This document shows positions 1 through 8,479 of a stretch of 64,000 nt of DNA, piece by piece. The stretch is taken from IMG/VR virus record IMGVR_UViG_3300036715_002570, positions 1 to 64,000 of that record; one strand, written 5' to 3'. Below the pieces are notes generated by a model. It was not told the origin of the DNA. It saw only the letters and a program-made list of their open reading frames with translations, and did no database searches. This DNA comes from a virus. Position 1 is the first letter of the stretch, and every line of letters begins with the position of its first letter. Made by a program: the position numbers and the translations under genes.

Positions 1-1
1 C

Positions 2-1066
2 CCCGGCAACACCCCACTGTTCGATTCCGTTGGTGACCTGATCACCGAGTTCGAAGGAGCTGCCCGCTGGGCAGCTCCCGACACCGCATTCCTGGTGACG
101 GCAATCACCGACGGCCAAGAATACGGGTCCCGCCGCTGGAACGCAAGCATGATCGCGCGCAAGATGCGCGAACTGCAAGCGACCGATCGTTGGACGTTTG
201 TGTTCCGTGTTCCGCGAGGCTACGCTCGTGAACTCGCCCGCCTCGGCATCCCCGCTGACAACATCCTCGAATGGGATCAAACCGCCCGCGGTGTGGAAGT
301 CGCAACCCGCGCTACCGAATCCGCATTCGACGGCTACTTCCAAGCTCGCGCGATGGGCGCAACTTCGACGAAGAAGTTCTACGCCGACTCCAACATGGCG
401 AAGGTTGACCTGAAGACCGTCCAGGCGAATCTGGTCGACATCTCCAGCCTTGTCAACATCTGGATGACGTCTGCCAAGGAAACGATCGCTCCGTACTGTG
501 AGCGCATGTCCGGCAAGCCGTTCATCAAGGGCGCCGCGTTCTACCAACTGGTTAAGACTGAATCTGACGTGCAAGACTACAAGAAGATCGTGATCCGTCA
601 CAAGGCGACGGGCGCAGTCTACGGTGGTGACGCTGCTCGTCAACTGCTCAGCCTGCCGCTGACCGGCACGTGCGGCCTGCGCGTCGGCGACAACGGCGAC
701 TACGATGTGTACGTGCAATCGACCTCGGTCAACCGCGTTCTGCCTCCTGGCACGACGCTGCTGTACTGGCCGACGCATACCCAGACTCATGTCGCACCCA
801 CCACGCCGGTCGCACCGACTCTGCATCCGAACCAACAAGCCGCAAAGAAGACTGTCGCCTCCGGCAAGACGACTCGCGGTGCTACGCACGGCCCGGCTGT
901 TGCTCCGAAGGTGTCGGCCGATTTCGTGGCTGGTTACAAAGCCGGCTTCCAACAAGGCAAGGCAAAGCTGTCGATGACCGGCACAACTGGCACAACTGAG
1001 TACGCGCTCGGCTTCCGTGCCGGGTACAAGGACGGCCGCGGCAAGAAGAAGAACCTCTACAAGTAA
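2..1066 (+). CDS. Unknown phage protein, 5' end outside window
   Basis: The frame is open from the window edge with no stop, so the GTG at 95 is internal and at least 31 further residues lie upstream. I do not recognise the family. The last 70 residues are rich in Ala, Thr, Lys and Gly and contain two similar motifs, FVAGYKAGFQQGK and YALGFRAGYKDGR, then a Lys-rich end. This tandem (F/Y)xxGxxxGxxxG pattern occurs in phage structural or nucleic-acid-binding proteins, but that is only inference. A strong terminator follows. Confidence 0.8.
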   Translation, partial: PGNTPLFDSVGDLITEFEGAARWAAPDTAFLVTAITDGQEYGSRRWNASMIARKMRELQATDRWTFVFRVPRGYARELARLGIPADNILEWDQTARGVEVATRATESAFDGYFQARAMGATSTKKFYADSNMAKVDLKTVQANLVDISSLVNIWMTSAKETIAPYCERMSGKPFIKGAAFYQLVKTESDVQDYKKIVIRHKATGAVYGGDAARQLLSLPLTGTCGLRVGDNGDYDVYVQSTSVNRVLPPGTTLLYWPTHTQTHVAPTTPVAPTLHPNQQAAKKTVASGKTTRGATHGPAVAPKVSADFVAGYKAGFQQGKAKLSMTGTTGTTEYALGFRAGYKDGRGKKKNLYK

Positions 1067-1087
1067 CCCACAACGGGTTTGTTGAGC

Positions 1088-1129
1088 GGGAAGATGTGTT
1101 CAGTTTACCTGAACACATCTTCCCTTTTT
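1088..1129 (+). terminator. Rho-independent terminator
   Basis: A perfect 16-bp inverted repeat (1088-1103 with 1109-1124) has a 5-nt loop and is followed by TTTTT. It ends the transcription unit of the first gene. Confidence 0.9.
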
Positions 1130-1140
1130 CAGGATTCGAT

Positions 1141-1395
1141 ATGGCAAATCGCAAAAAATACTACGCGTTACCGGACTACCAAACCGTAACGGAGAACATC
1201 GACACCTACCTCAAAGCTTGGCGTACGATGGCAGAACCCGTTGAGCAAGCCCTCGGAGTTACAATGACAGGTTTTGATCCTGCGGTTGTGTTCCAGAAGG
1301 GCAATCCACAATCAAGCAACGTCGCGTCTGTCCAACTCCCCGTTTGGTTTGTTCGCGACCTGTCCAACTCACTTCGTAAGGCAGCGCCCCTGTGA
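1141..1395 (+). CDS. Small unknown protein (84 aa)
   Basis: It starts at ATG 1141 just downstream of the terminator, with AGGAT about 7 nt upstream. An in-frame start further upstream lies inside the terminator stem and was rejected. There is no recognisable domain. The stop overlaps the GTG of the next gene (GTGA), which suggests translational coupling with the M23-like gene. Confidence 0.7.
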   Translation: MANRKKYYALPDYQTVTENIDTYLKAWRTMAEPVEQALGVTMTGFDPAVVFQKGNPQSSNVASVQLPVWFVRDLSNSLRKAAPL

Positions 1396-1928
1396 CCCTC
1401 AAATCCCCACTGAATCGTAGACTGATCGCCACTTCAGCGTCCGACAGCTTTCGAGGCATGGGGGCAGCAGAAATAGGACTACCGTTGACACCTCATCCCG
1501 GGGCGTTTGCTGCTCAACGTCGACACCATCAACACGAGGGCGTCGACCTGTACGGCAGTGAAGATGAGCCTGTGTACGCAATGACGGACGGTGTTGTTGT
1601 TTCTGTGTACAAATTCACAGGCGAAAGCGTTGGAATGCCGTGGTGGAATGAGACGTCTGCTGTCGCCATTGAAGACGACACAGGAATCTGGGTATACGGT
1701 GAGCTTGAACCAGCAGAGCACCTTGTGCCTGGGTACCAGCTGCATCAAGGGCAGTACGTTGGATGCCTCAGGCCAGTACTCAAGAACGACAAAGGTCGTC
1801 CAACGACGATGCTTCACCTTGAGCGTTGGACAAAAGGGTCGAAACCATTCACACGTAATTGGCTGCTTGGCGAACCACAACCCACTGACATGCTTGACCC
1901 AACACCACTTCTACTTGAGATTAGGTAG
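1392..1928 (+). CDS. M23 (LytM-like) metallopeptidase-fold protein
   Basis: The 178-residue protein carries the first M23 zinc motif, HEGVDLYGSEDEPVYAMTDG (H and D ligands around residues 51-55), and a late motif, TMLHLERW, matching the LHFE segment of LytM/NlpD proteins. In an active M23 enzyme this segment is HxH. Here the first His, the catalytic one, is Met, while the zinc-binding second His is kept. The fold is therefore clear but hydrolysis of peptidoglycan is uncertain. GTG start, 4-nt overlap with the preceding gene. A virion lysin or degenerate lysin is the likely role. Confidence 0.7.
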   Translation: MTLKSPLNRRLIATSASDSFRGMGAAEIGLPLTPHPGAFAAQRRHHQHEGVDLYGSEDEPVYAMTDGVVVSVYKFTGESVGMPWWNETSAVAIEDDTGIWVYGELEPAEHLVPGYQLHQGQYVGCLRPVLKNDKGRPTTMLHLERWTKGSKPFTRNWLLGEPQPTDMLDPTPLLLEIR

Positions 1929-1934
1929 GACATC

Positions 1935-2081
1935 ATGGAACGTAAGACAGACGAACTAGGAAGTTACGTTGAGTTTTCTCACTTTGGTGATACTAAGGAA
2001 CAGATCATCGCCAAACTAATTGAGCACCAAGAGCAACGGGCAGAGGAATACGAACAAGCTCGTGACCGCCGCGACGGCTAA
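1935..2081 (+). CDS. Small acidic/charged unknown protein (48 aa)
   Basis: The ATG lies 7 nt after the preceding stop and the ORF ends 12 nt before the next gene. The protein is highly charged with a helical C-terminal half (EHQEQRAEEYEQARDRRDG). Spacing supports it as part of the same operon. Function is unknown. Confidence 0.6.
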   Translation: MERKTDELGSYVEFSHFGDTKEQIIAKLIEHQEQRAEEYEQARDRRDG

Positions 2082-2093
2082 CCAAGGATCAAC

Positions 2094-2840
2094 ATGAAAC
2101 CATACATTGGTGTAACCGACTTTACCAGTCGTGCTCAAGTGGAGCAAGCAAAGGCTCTGATTCCAACAGACGCCAACCGCCGTCTGCATGTTGGCGTGAT
2201 GATGAGCTACAAGACGCTGAACCATATCCCAACAGCAACTGGCTGGGAAAGGATCTGGCCAAACCAAGCTCAACTTCGCAGCATTTTTGCTGACGATCCA
2301 GAAGTGTTTAACGTACTGCACTATGCTGATTACGATGATTTGACAGACCTCAGCCACCTTACTGCAGCTACGCTGATTGCTGGTCCGAATGTGCACGGTC
2401 TGCAGCTCGATATGAAGTGGCCGCTCCCGACAATGCTGACACAGTACAAAGCGATCAACGGCCACATCAAGTTGATCGTCCAAGTTGGCGCTACAGCAAT
2501 GGCGGAGTCGACCGACTGGGAACGCGATCTCGCTGCATACGAAGGGATTGCCGACTATGTTCTACTCGATAGCGGAATGGGTCGAGGCAAAACGTTCAGC
2601 CCCGATCTAATGCTACACAACGTTGCTGTCGCACTGAAGTACTTTGACCAAAATCAAATCGCTGTTGCGGGTGGCCTCGGTCCAGAGACGTACCTAAATC
2701 TGAAGCCGATTGTTGAGCTGTATCCACAGATCAGCTGCGATGCACAAGGCCGCCTTCGCGACAGTGGTAGCGCCAAGGATCCACTAAACATGGACCTTGT
2801 TGCGAAGTACGTATCAGGTATTTGTTCACTACTGGAGTAA
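2094..2840 (+). CDS. TrpF-like (phosphoribosylanthranilate isomerase-like) TIM-barrel protein
   Basis: The 248-residue protein resembles TrpF. It begins KPYIGVTDF and ends with the barrel signature DYVLLDSGMGRGKTFS (about residues 155-170), then AVAGGLGPETYLNLKPI, then SAKDPLN, in place of the TrpF LLD-GGTGK, LAGGL-PENV and G-KD segments. TrpF isomerises phosphoribosylanthranilate in tryptophan synthesis. No other trp genes are present, so a different phosphoribosyl substrate is possible. RBS AAGGA 6 nt upstream. The 3' end overlaps a convergent GIY-YIG gene by 12 nt. Confidence 0.65.
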   Translation: MKPYIGVTDFTSRAQVEQAKALIPTDANRRLHVGVMMSYKTLNHIPTATGWERIWPNQAQLRSIFADDPEVFNVLHYADYDDLTDLSHLTAATLIAGPNVHGLQLDMKWPLPTMLTQYKAINGHIKLIVQVGATAMAESTDWERDLAAYEGIADYVLLDSGMGRGKTFSPDLMLHNVAVALKYFDQNQIAVAGGLGPETYLNLKPIVELYPQISCDAQGRLRDSGSAKDPLNMDLVAKYVSGICSLLE

Positions 2841-3758
2841 TTGGTCAACTAAGGCTTTGGTTTGCTCTGATGTTAAGTTAAAACACTCTGTATCACCACC
2901 GATCTTCCTAGAAGGCGTATATGCGCAATGCATATACGCCTTCTTTATTTGCTGTTCAAGCTTGTAACATTCATACAAAGGCATACTACGTTCAATCAGC
3001 ACTTGAACTGTATAACCACTATTTGAGCGGAACCGTTCATTGGTGGATCGTTTAGTGATTCCAACTTTGGTAAAAGACTCCTCTCCGCTGGCAAATTGCA
3101 CACAATATATCGTACCAGGCAGATCCTTATACTCAGGATTACAGGCGAAAAAATGCTCAGTGTAACAACCTTGGTATCCACACGCTGGACATCCCTGTTT
3201 CATGTTAATGTGATTAGTAACACGTTGTTGAAACTCTCCGTGGGTCGGGCATTTAATTGTGATGTAGTCTTTAATGCTAGCGAAGGATAAGCCGGGATAC
3301 GTATATTTCCCGTGGTGAATTTGCTTAGCCCGATCCAAAAATTGATCTTGCGTCAACCTCCGGTTAGCCACTCCTTCAGAATGTCTACATGAACTGCATC
3401 CCGCTCGTCTTGCTATGTGATTAGTTGGTAGTTGGAAGAAGGGTCCGTGGACATGGCATGTTATTTCAACCTTGGTTTTGTTGTTAACGTACGTTACTTT
3501 GGAATAGTCGTATCGGTCGCCGTGAACGGCAATAGCTCGCTCGATGAATAGTTCTGTTGTATGAGTGGTCCGCTGTCGCGAGCAAGTCTGGCATCCAGAC
3601 TCGTATATTAAGTGAGTGTGAGGCGTTTGTTCGAAATAGCCGTGTTCCTTACACCCTATTACGACTGGCCGATCTATCCGTTTGTAGATAGTACGACTAT
3701 AATCGTATCTATCGCCATGAATGGTCATGGCGCGTTTGATAAATTGTTCGGTGTCCAT
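2829..3758 (-). CDS. Homing endonuclease: three zinc-binding repeats plus C-terminal GIY-YIG-like domain
   Basis: The 309-residue protein has three N-terminal repeats of about 65 residues of the form HGDRYDYS..Y....V.I.C..HG.F.Q...H....GC..C. The C-terminal domain, GTIYCVQFASGEESFTKVGIT, is of the GIY-YIG (T5orf172/MUG113) type. Such repeats are DNA-binding modules in phage homing proteins. It lies head-on to the TrpF-like gene and overlaps its stop by 12 nt. A CATAAATA late promoter and an AGGAGA ribosome site precede the ATG. It is a mobile gene. Confidence 0.85.
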   Translation of the reverse strand: MDTEQFIKRAMTIHGDRYDYSRTIYKRIDRPVVIGCKEHGYFEQTPHTHLIYESGCQTCSRQRTTHTTELFIERAIAVHGDRYDYSKVTYVNNKTKVEITCHVHGPFFQLPTNHIARRAGCSSCRHSEGVANRRLTQDQFLDRAKQIHHGKYTYPGLSFASIKDYITIKCPTHGEFQQRVTNHINMKQGCPACGYQGCYTEHFFACNPEYKDLPGTIYCVQFASGEESFTKVGITKRSTNERFRSNSGYTVQVLIERSMPLYECYKLEQQIKKAYMHCAYTPSRKIGGDTECFNLTSEQTKALVDQLLQ

Positions 3759-3761
3759 AAA

Positions 3762-3802
3762 TATCTCCTGTGGTGGTATTTATGTTACCACCACAGGAGA
3801 TA
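3762..3802. repeat. 17-bp inverted repeat carrying ribosome sites for two divergent genes
   Basis: Arms 3762-3778 and 3786-3802 are perfect complements with a 7-nt loop. Each arm carries AGGAGA upstream of one of the divergent genes (homing gene at 3758, RNA ligase at 3807). The hairpin would mask the ribosome site in either transcript. Confidence 0.85.
3777..3784 (-). promoter_or_regulatory. Late promoter CATAAATA
   Basis: T4-late-type octamer on the minus strand, 19 nt upstream of the ATG of the homing gene at 3758. Confidence 0.7.
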
Positions 3803-3806
3803 TAAG

Positions 3807-4923
3807 ATGAATACGTACCAGCAAACCTTGTATGCTGATCTGATACAGTTGTGCCAGAAGGAAGCGTTTAACTTTGTTGACCAACAGGTTGAAGGAACCA
3901 CGTTCCGTATCTTCACGTATCGCCTCGCGTCGTACACAGACTTCCTAACGCTCTGGAATGTCGGGGACACATGTTCGAACTTGATGCGACCGGCAATCCG
4001 GTCGCATTGGTGGCGTTGCCGCCTCCAAAGTTCTTCAACAACGAAGAGAACCCATTGACGATGGGGTTGGATTTCTCTAACCCCCGGCAAATCATGTTGA
4101 AAATGGACGGTTCCCTCATCAACACATACATGATGAGTTGTGGTAAGCTACGGTTGAAATCAAAGGCATCCCTTGCTTCCGACCAAGCTGTAGCTGCAAT
4201 GAGTCTCCTTGAGACAACTCCTGACTTCAAAGCAGAGCTGGAACAGCTTGTGTGCCAAGGATACACTGTATCAATGGAGTTCATCAGCCCCACAAATCGC
4301 ATCGTAGTGGGCTATGCAACACCTGATTTGGTGGTGCTGGCAGTTCGCAACCACAACGATGGATCTTTCGTGTACAAAGATGACGATCTCCTAGCAAACT
4401 ACCCGACCATTGTTAACAAATGGGTTAATCATGTTGAAACGACTAACCCTGTGCAGTTTGTTCAAAGCATCAAGGATGTTGAAGGAATTGAGGGCTACGT
4501 AATTCAACTGCGCACAGGTCAATTCGTCAAATGCAAGTCGATGTGGTACATGTCGCTTCACCATGCAAAGGATTCGATCAACAACCCCGTCGCCTGTTCG
4601 AAGCAGTCATCGACGAGGGCGTCGATGATCTCCGTTCGATGTTCGCCCATGACGAGCTCGCAATGAAGCAGATCGATGAGATGCAGACCAAGGTGATGGT
4701 GATGTACAACCACCTCGCCACTGTGTGTGAACAGTATCACGCTGATCACAAGCACGAAGATCGCAAGACGTACGCAATTGGCGCACAAGGTCTGGAACTG
4801 AACAAGATTCGGTTGCTGAGTCTGGTGATGAATATGTACCTCGGTAAGGATCCGGACTTCAAGGGCTGGTTGAAGGGCAAATACCGCGAATTGGGATTCC
4901 GAGATACTTCAATCTCTGACTGA
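3807..4923 (+). CDS. rnlA: RNA ligase 1 (T4 RnlA family), two frameshifts, 3' end replaced
   Basis: ATP-dependent RNA ligase that seals 5'-phosphate and 3'-OH RNA ends, as in T4 tRNA repair. Three frames join into one RnlA-like protein. Frame A, from ATG 3807, covers TFRIFTYRLASYTDF. Frame B, from about 3944, covers ALECRGHMFELD, the nucleotidyl-lysine motif KMDGSLINTY and KSKASLASDQA. Frame C, from about 4588, covers RLFEAVID, EDRKTYAIGAQGLE and the C-terminus. Both junctions behave as loss of one base, the second in a CCCC run at 4585-4588, so sequencing error is likely. The RBS lies in the inverted repeat. The last 15 codons appear replaced by homing. Confidence 0.85.
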
Positions 4924-5580
4924 TTGGATGGCCCACTGCCGCTTGTAGAGGTTACCGGCACTGGCTGCAGCATACACACTGGATATCTTCCATCCACGTT
5001 GACGACACCAATCCTTAATGTCGTCAACGTGGATGATCTCTCCGGTATTTGCGTTAGTTAGAATCCACCTTCTTGCATTGGGGTTGTTCGATCCAACAGC
5101 ATTACTTCCACAGTGTCGCATTCGACACTCAGTTAGGATTGTCTGAACATGAGGTGGCCGTGGAACACCTATTTTGCTATTGGCAATGTTTTGTCGATGT
5201 TGTTGTGAATATGTGCGACCCAGGTTAACCAAGCGTAGTTTTTGTCGCGTCTCTTCTGTTGGTACGTATCCATGCATACCGTCTCCGCCACGAGTCATGT
5301 TGTATCCTTTAGTGGGGTGATCTACGTAGAACGTTTGATATGAGGCAATCAGAGCGACTTCCATCTGCTTCGCCTCACCTGCTGTATTCACCGTCAGCAA
5401 TTCTGTGCACGTGAAAGAATTTACTCCGTACTTCTTCATGGCTTTATGCACTAAACACTTTGGATGTGCCCCTCGAGCACATGTCTGGTGGCGGGCGAAC
5501 CGCCTCTCAACTGTCGTCCCCGTAATGCCAACATACCGCTTACCGTTGATCAAATTCTCTATCAAATATACCCTGTACAT
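4909..5580 (-). CDS. GIY-YIG homing endonuclease with NUMOD3 motifs
   Basis: The 223-residue protein has an N-terminal GIY-YIG nuclease domain (YRVYLIENLINGKRYVGITG), central NUMOD3 DNA-binding motifs (YNMTRGGDGMHG, EETRQKLRLVNLGR, HRQNIANSKIG) and a NUMOD1-like C-terminus. The ATG at 5580 has AGGGAG 8 nt upstream. A GTG at 5589 is less likely. It runs head-on into the RNA ligase gene and overlaps its present stop by 15 nt. The ligase's apparent original 3' end lies on the other side, at 5624-5674. Confidence 0.9.
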   Translation of the reverse strand: MYRVYLIENLINGKRYVGITGTTVERRFARHQTCARGAHPKCLVHKAMKKYGVNSFTCTELLTVNTAGEAKQMEVALIASYQTFYVDHPTKGYNMTRGGDGMHGYVPTEETRQKLRLVNLGRTYSQQHRQNIANSKIGVPRPPHVQTILTECRMRHCGSNAVGSNNPNARRWILTNANTGEIIHVDDIKDWCRQRGWKISSVYAAASAGNLYKRQWAIQSVRD

Positions 5581-5623
5581 ATTTTCCACTCCCTAGTAGA
5601 AGGTATATATGCAAAACGATGTC

Positions 5624-5674
5624 AAGTACAAGGAGCTCGGCTTCAAGGACACGTCAGTGGAGAAGGCTGAATGA
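5624..5674 (+). pseudogene. rnlA: Displaced original 3' end of the RNA ligase gene
   Basis: This reads KYKELGFKDTSVEKAE then stop, a diverged copy of the ligase's present C-terminus KYRELGFRDTSISD at 4879-4923. Its TGA overlaps the next gene's ATG (ATGA), as expected for an ancestral operon junction. The GIY-YIG gene sits between the two copies. Confidence 0.8.
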
Positions 5675-5901
5675 ACATTGAGACGATGCAATGCGAGAAT
5701 CCCAAGCTTCAACGCTTGCTTGACGTAATTGGGATTCTCGACCATTACAAGGTAACCGGTGTATTTGGCGATGACGGGTCGATTGTATTCATCCTAGCAA
5801 ACGACGAGGTAGTACACCCCGCTCATGTTCACCTCCTGAATACTATGTACGGTACTTTCAACCAGACTGAACCATCCTCATGGGAGGTGCACCTTGACTG
5901 A
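5671..5901 (+). CDS. Unknown protein (76 aa)
   Basis: The ATG overlaps the displaced ligase stop. The protein is mainly hydrophobic beta/alpha with no recognised motif. It was probably once translationally coupled to the RNA ligase gene. Confidence 0.65.
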   Translation: MNIETMQCENPKLQRLLDVIGILDHYKVTGVFGDDGSIVFILANDEVVHPAHVHLLNTMYGTFNQTEPSSWEVHLD

Positions 5902-6218
5902 ATTTGTCAATCCATATGAGATGGTCGATGAGTCGTGGACAAACGAGCAGGATCCCGATGGCTCCTGCTCGCGAGCATCGGTGTTATCAGACGACGGGGT
6001 TCGAACAACGCACCGATTCGGACGGTAACCAACTGCCATACCGCCTCAGGGGAATTACGCGGACGATCATTCAGCATCGGTACAATCCTCTGTTTGGTGA
6101 TGGTCGCACGTGCACATGCGGTCATTCATACTACCGTCACTTTGACAGTCATGAGAACAACACGCCCGTAGGTTGCAAGTATTGCGCTTGCTTCAAGTTC
6201 GTAGAAAAGAAAGACTAG
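5894..6218 (+). CDS. Small zinc-binding protein, probable frameshift
   Basis: The best start is TTG 5894, 6 nt after GGGAGG, giving LTEFVNPYEMVDESWTNEQ, but that frame stops near 6030. The frame that continues to 6218 encodes DGNQLPYRLRG and a likely zinc ribbon, CTCGHSYYRHFDSHE...GCKYCACFKF. I read this as one gene with a plus-one shift around 5950-5995. The alternative is a shorter gene starting inside the second frame. Function unknown. Confidence 0.5.
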
Positions 6219-6233
6219 TCAAACCAGCTGGGT

Positions 6234-6241
6234 CATAAATA
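6234..6241 (+). promoter_or_regulatory. Late promoter CATAAATA
   Basis: T4-late-type octamer 32 nt upstream of the ATG at 6273. Confidence 0.75.
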
Positions 6242-6272
6242 TCAGGCAACCCTCTCCCGAAGGAACCTGACA

Positions 6273-7304
6273 ATGACAACAGAAGGCTACGTAATCGCGC
6301 GCAACCGTAAGACAAGCGACCAGTTTTTCACCTCCTCCAGCTCGTACGACCGCCCACGTTGGATTCCTGTATCCGAAGCGACCGTATATCTTAGTGCCGA
6401 TCTCGCTCAGAAAGCGGCCGTTAAGCTCGGTATCAATGGTGCGTATGGCGCCGTTGTTCGTCCTCTAAAAGAGGCGATCAGCCTAGAGATGCCAGACGAC
6501 AAGATGGATCAGATGCCTGCTCAAGGTGCAGAAAACCAGACTCCTGGTGTTGATGACGCAGCTGTTGGTGCTGAGCAAGACGCAGCACACGCAGATCCAG
6601 AGTCAGGCATGACAGCTGACGACCAAGAAGACCCATGCCCAGAATGCAAGCATTGCCCATGCACGTGCCACGATCACGAAGGTGATGACGAAGTTGACGG
6701 TGAGATCGCCGATCACTTTGATGGAGACGAAGAGCCTGATGACGAAGCTGGCGACGTAATTGATGACGTTGATGCAGCCGTCTCGAAGCAAGCTCCCAAT
6801 GCACGTATGGAAGGCCTCGACACAACAGTGACGAAGATCACATACAAGCAAAACGCTGTCGACCAGGATGTTAGCCCCATTGATTCGGGTGCAGACGCTC
6901 CCGAAGGCAAGGTAGCCGTTCCTGCCGACATCAAGTCAGAACTTGCCGCAGCAATTGCCGACTTTGACAAACAAGCAAAAGCAAACAACGAAGTTGACGA
7001 CGCGAAGGCAACATTTGCGATGACTGTACATTCGGCGCTGTCGCAGTTGAAAGCTGACCTTGATCTAGGCACATCTCTAGGCATGAAGCAAGCTCAGATC
7101 CACATGACAAGCTGGATGAGCCCAATTACCCAACACGTTCCTCTGAATGTCAAGAAGTTTGTCCAGCAAGGTGGCCGTAAGTCATCATTGAAGGATCTAT
7201 TTGACACTAAGAAGACAGAAAAGAAGGTGATTGCAGAGTCGGAAGAGAACCTGCGAGCAGAACAACTACTCGCACAGCGTTTGGCTGCTGTCAAGAGGGC
7301 ATAA
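6273..7304 (+). CDS. Acidic unknown protein (343 aa), likely virion-associated
   Basis: ATG with AAGGAACC upstream and a late promoter. After about 70 ordinary residues comes a long acidic, low-complexity middle (about 75-170) holding a Cys/His cluster, CPECKHCPCTC. The C-terminal half is helical and ends in a Lys/Glu-rich tail (AAVKRA). There is no recognised family. Late expression and composition fit a scaffold, core or head protein, but this is inference. Confidence 0.7.
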   Translation: MTTEGYVIARNRKTSDQFFTSSSSYDRPRWIPVSEATVYLSADLAQKAAVKLGINGAYGAVVRPLKEAISLEMPDDKMDQMPAQGAENQTPGVDDAAVGAEQDAAHADPESGMTADDQEDPCPECKHCPCTCHDHEGDDEVDGEIADHFDGDEEPDDEAGDVIDDVDAAVSKQAPNARMEGLDTTVTKITYKQNAVDQDVSPIDSGADAPEGKVAVPADIKSELAAAIADFDKQAKANNEVDDAKATFAMTVHSALSQLKADLDLGTSLGMKQAQIHMTSWMSPITQHVPLNVKKFVQQGGRKSSLKDLFDTKKTEKKVIAESEENLRAEQLLAQRLAAVKRA

Positions 7305-7305
7305 G

Positions 7306-7854
7306 ATGAAGTTCACAGAAATCACGTCGAGTATCACAGAATCAAAGCAAAGTAAGGCGAGTCGTGTTCAGAAGCTGCTTAACGAACGAGCAGCTCTGAG
7401 GAACGAATACCGCAAGGCTATTGAGGCTGGTGATACCGAGCGCGTTGATACTCTCAACGTCAAACTCAACCGTCTGACAGAGACGATCGAAGCTTTACAG
7501 GAGTCTGCATCTCCCAAAGTCGCAACTCGAGCATACATTGCTCAATTGAAGCGTGACCTAGCTGAATTGCATCAGAATCCGAGTAGTCAGGAGGGATACG
7601 ATGCCCGAGACGAACTACTCGCCAAGATCAAGAAAGCAGAATCGGAACTTGCATCGATGACGGAATCGGGCGATACAGCGCTAGCCTATCAAGCAGCTCG
7701 TCAGCAAGCGGTTGAAATCTTGAAACGGTTGTCTGGCCAAGTTGATACTCTGACAGAACAACACGTCCGTCATGGGAATGACTGGGGCTACGTCAATGCG
7801 ATGCGAGCAACAGTAGCCAAACTGCAGGAAATCAGCGACTCCTTTGGAGATTGA
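7306..7854 (+). CDS. Coiled-coil protein with capsid-targeting-like N-terminus
   Basis: The ATG at 7306 follows the previous stop by 1 nt. The 182 residues are almost entirely predicted coiled coil (LNERAALRNEYRKAIEAG, LNRLTETIEALQE). The N-terminus MKFTEITSSITES has the short MK-hydrophobic pattern ending in I-x-E shared by several genes here and resembling T4 capsid-targeting peptides. It forms an operon with the acidic protein. Inferred role: internal head or scaffold component. Confidence 0.7.
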   Translation: MKFTEITSSITESKQSKASRVQKLLNERAALRNEYRKAIEAGDTERVDTLNVKLNRLTETIEALQESASPKVATRAYIAQLKRDLAELHQNPSSQEGYDARDELLAKIKKAESELASMTESGDTALAYQAARQQAVEILKRLSGQVDTLTEQHVRHGNDWGYVNAMRATVAKLQEISDSFGD

Positions 7855-7875
7855 TGTTACTGCACGAATTGCAAA

Positions 7876-8145
7876 ATGCCACACCAAGAGCTGGCCGAGC
7901 GAATTGTCAAACGAGGCCAGCGTCAAACCATCAAGCCAGAGCCACTCGGCGATAGCCAACATGGCACTGTAATTTCGCAGCCACACTAACCCAATACCGT
8001 GCTGAATCGGATGCACTGTGACGGGTTCTACGAGGACATTCACCCAGGCAACATGATGGTCTGGCGCTCTCCGTACGGCTTCCAACTGGTGTTCACTGAC
8101 CCGTTTACCTCACACCATTCCGCAGGCGAAGAATCGAGTAGTTGA
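7876..8145 (+). pseudogene. Remnant of a kinase-like (phosphotransferase-fold) gene
   Basis: The frame is continuous except for a TAA at 7987-7989. The 3' part reads FYEDIHPGNMMVWR...QLVFTDPF, matching the catalytic-loop and metal-binding pattern (D-hP-N...DP) of kinase-like folds. The upstream part is unrecognisable. With no clear start and an in-frame stop it is probably decaying, or the stop is an error. Confidence 0.35.
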
Positions 8146-8171
8146 CTTTTTCGTCACTTCGCATATATACT
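8142..8171 (+). promoter_or_regulatory. Sigma70-type promoter
   Basis: TTGACT (8142-8147) and TATACT (8166-8171) are separated by 18 nt, a good host-type promoter reading towards the tRNA array. Confidence 0.65.
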
Positions 8172-8229
8172 ACGACATCGCTGAACAATTCAGCATCCGA
8201 AAAAGATTGGCGAACCCAGTTGACATCTT

Positions 8230-8237
8230 CATAAATA
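8230..8237 (+). promoter_or_regulatory. Late promoter CATAAATA
   Basis: T4-late-type octamer with no gene directly downstream. It could transcribe into the tRNA array. Confidence 0.5.
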
Positions 8238-8451
8238 GATGTACAGTTCACTAATCGACTGACATTAACGCTCTAAGCAACATCATGACCCATCAACTCC
8301 GACAATCCAGTTTGCAGCTCAGCCAACATTGGCTGGGGATGCTCTCCGTCCGTTCAGAGCTGTGTGGTGATTATAGCTTCGAACAACCCACGACCGCCCT
8401 TTGTGGAGAAACTCTAGCGTAAACCGCGAAAAGTTCAGATCAAACACAAAG

Positions 8452-8479
8452 GGCTCTTGAGAAATCAAGGGCCTTTTTT
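8452..8479 (+). terminator. Rho-independent terminator
   Basis: GGCTCTTGA and TCAAGGGCC form a 9-bp stem with one G-U pair and a GAAA loop, followed by TTTTTT. Confidence 0.8.
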
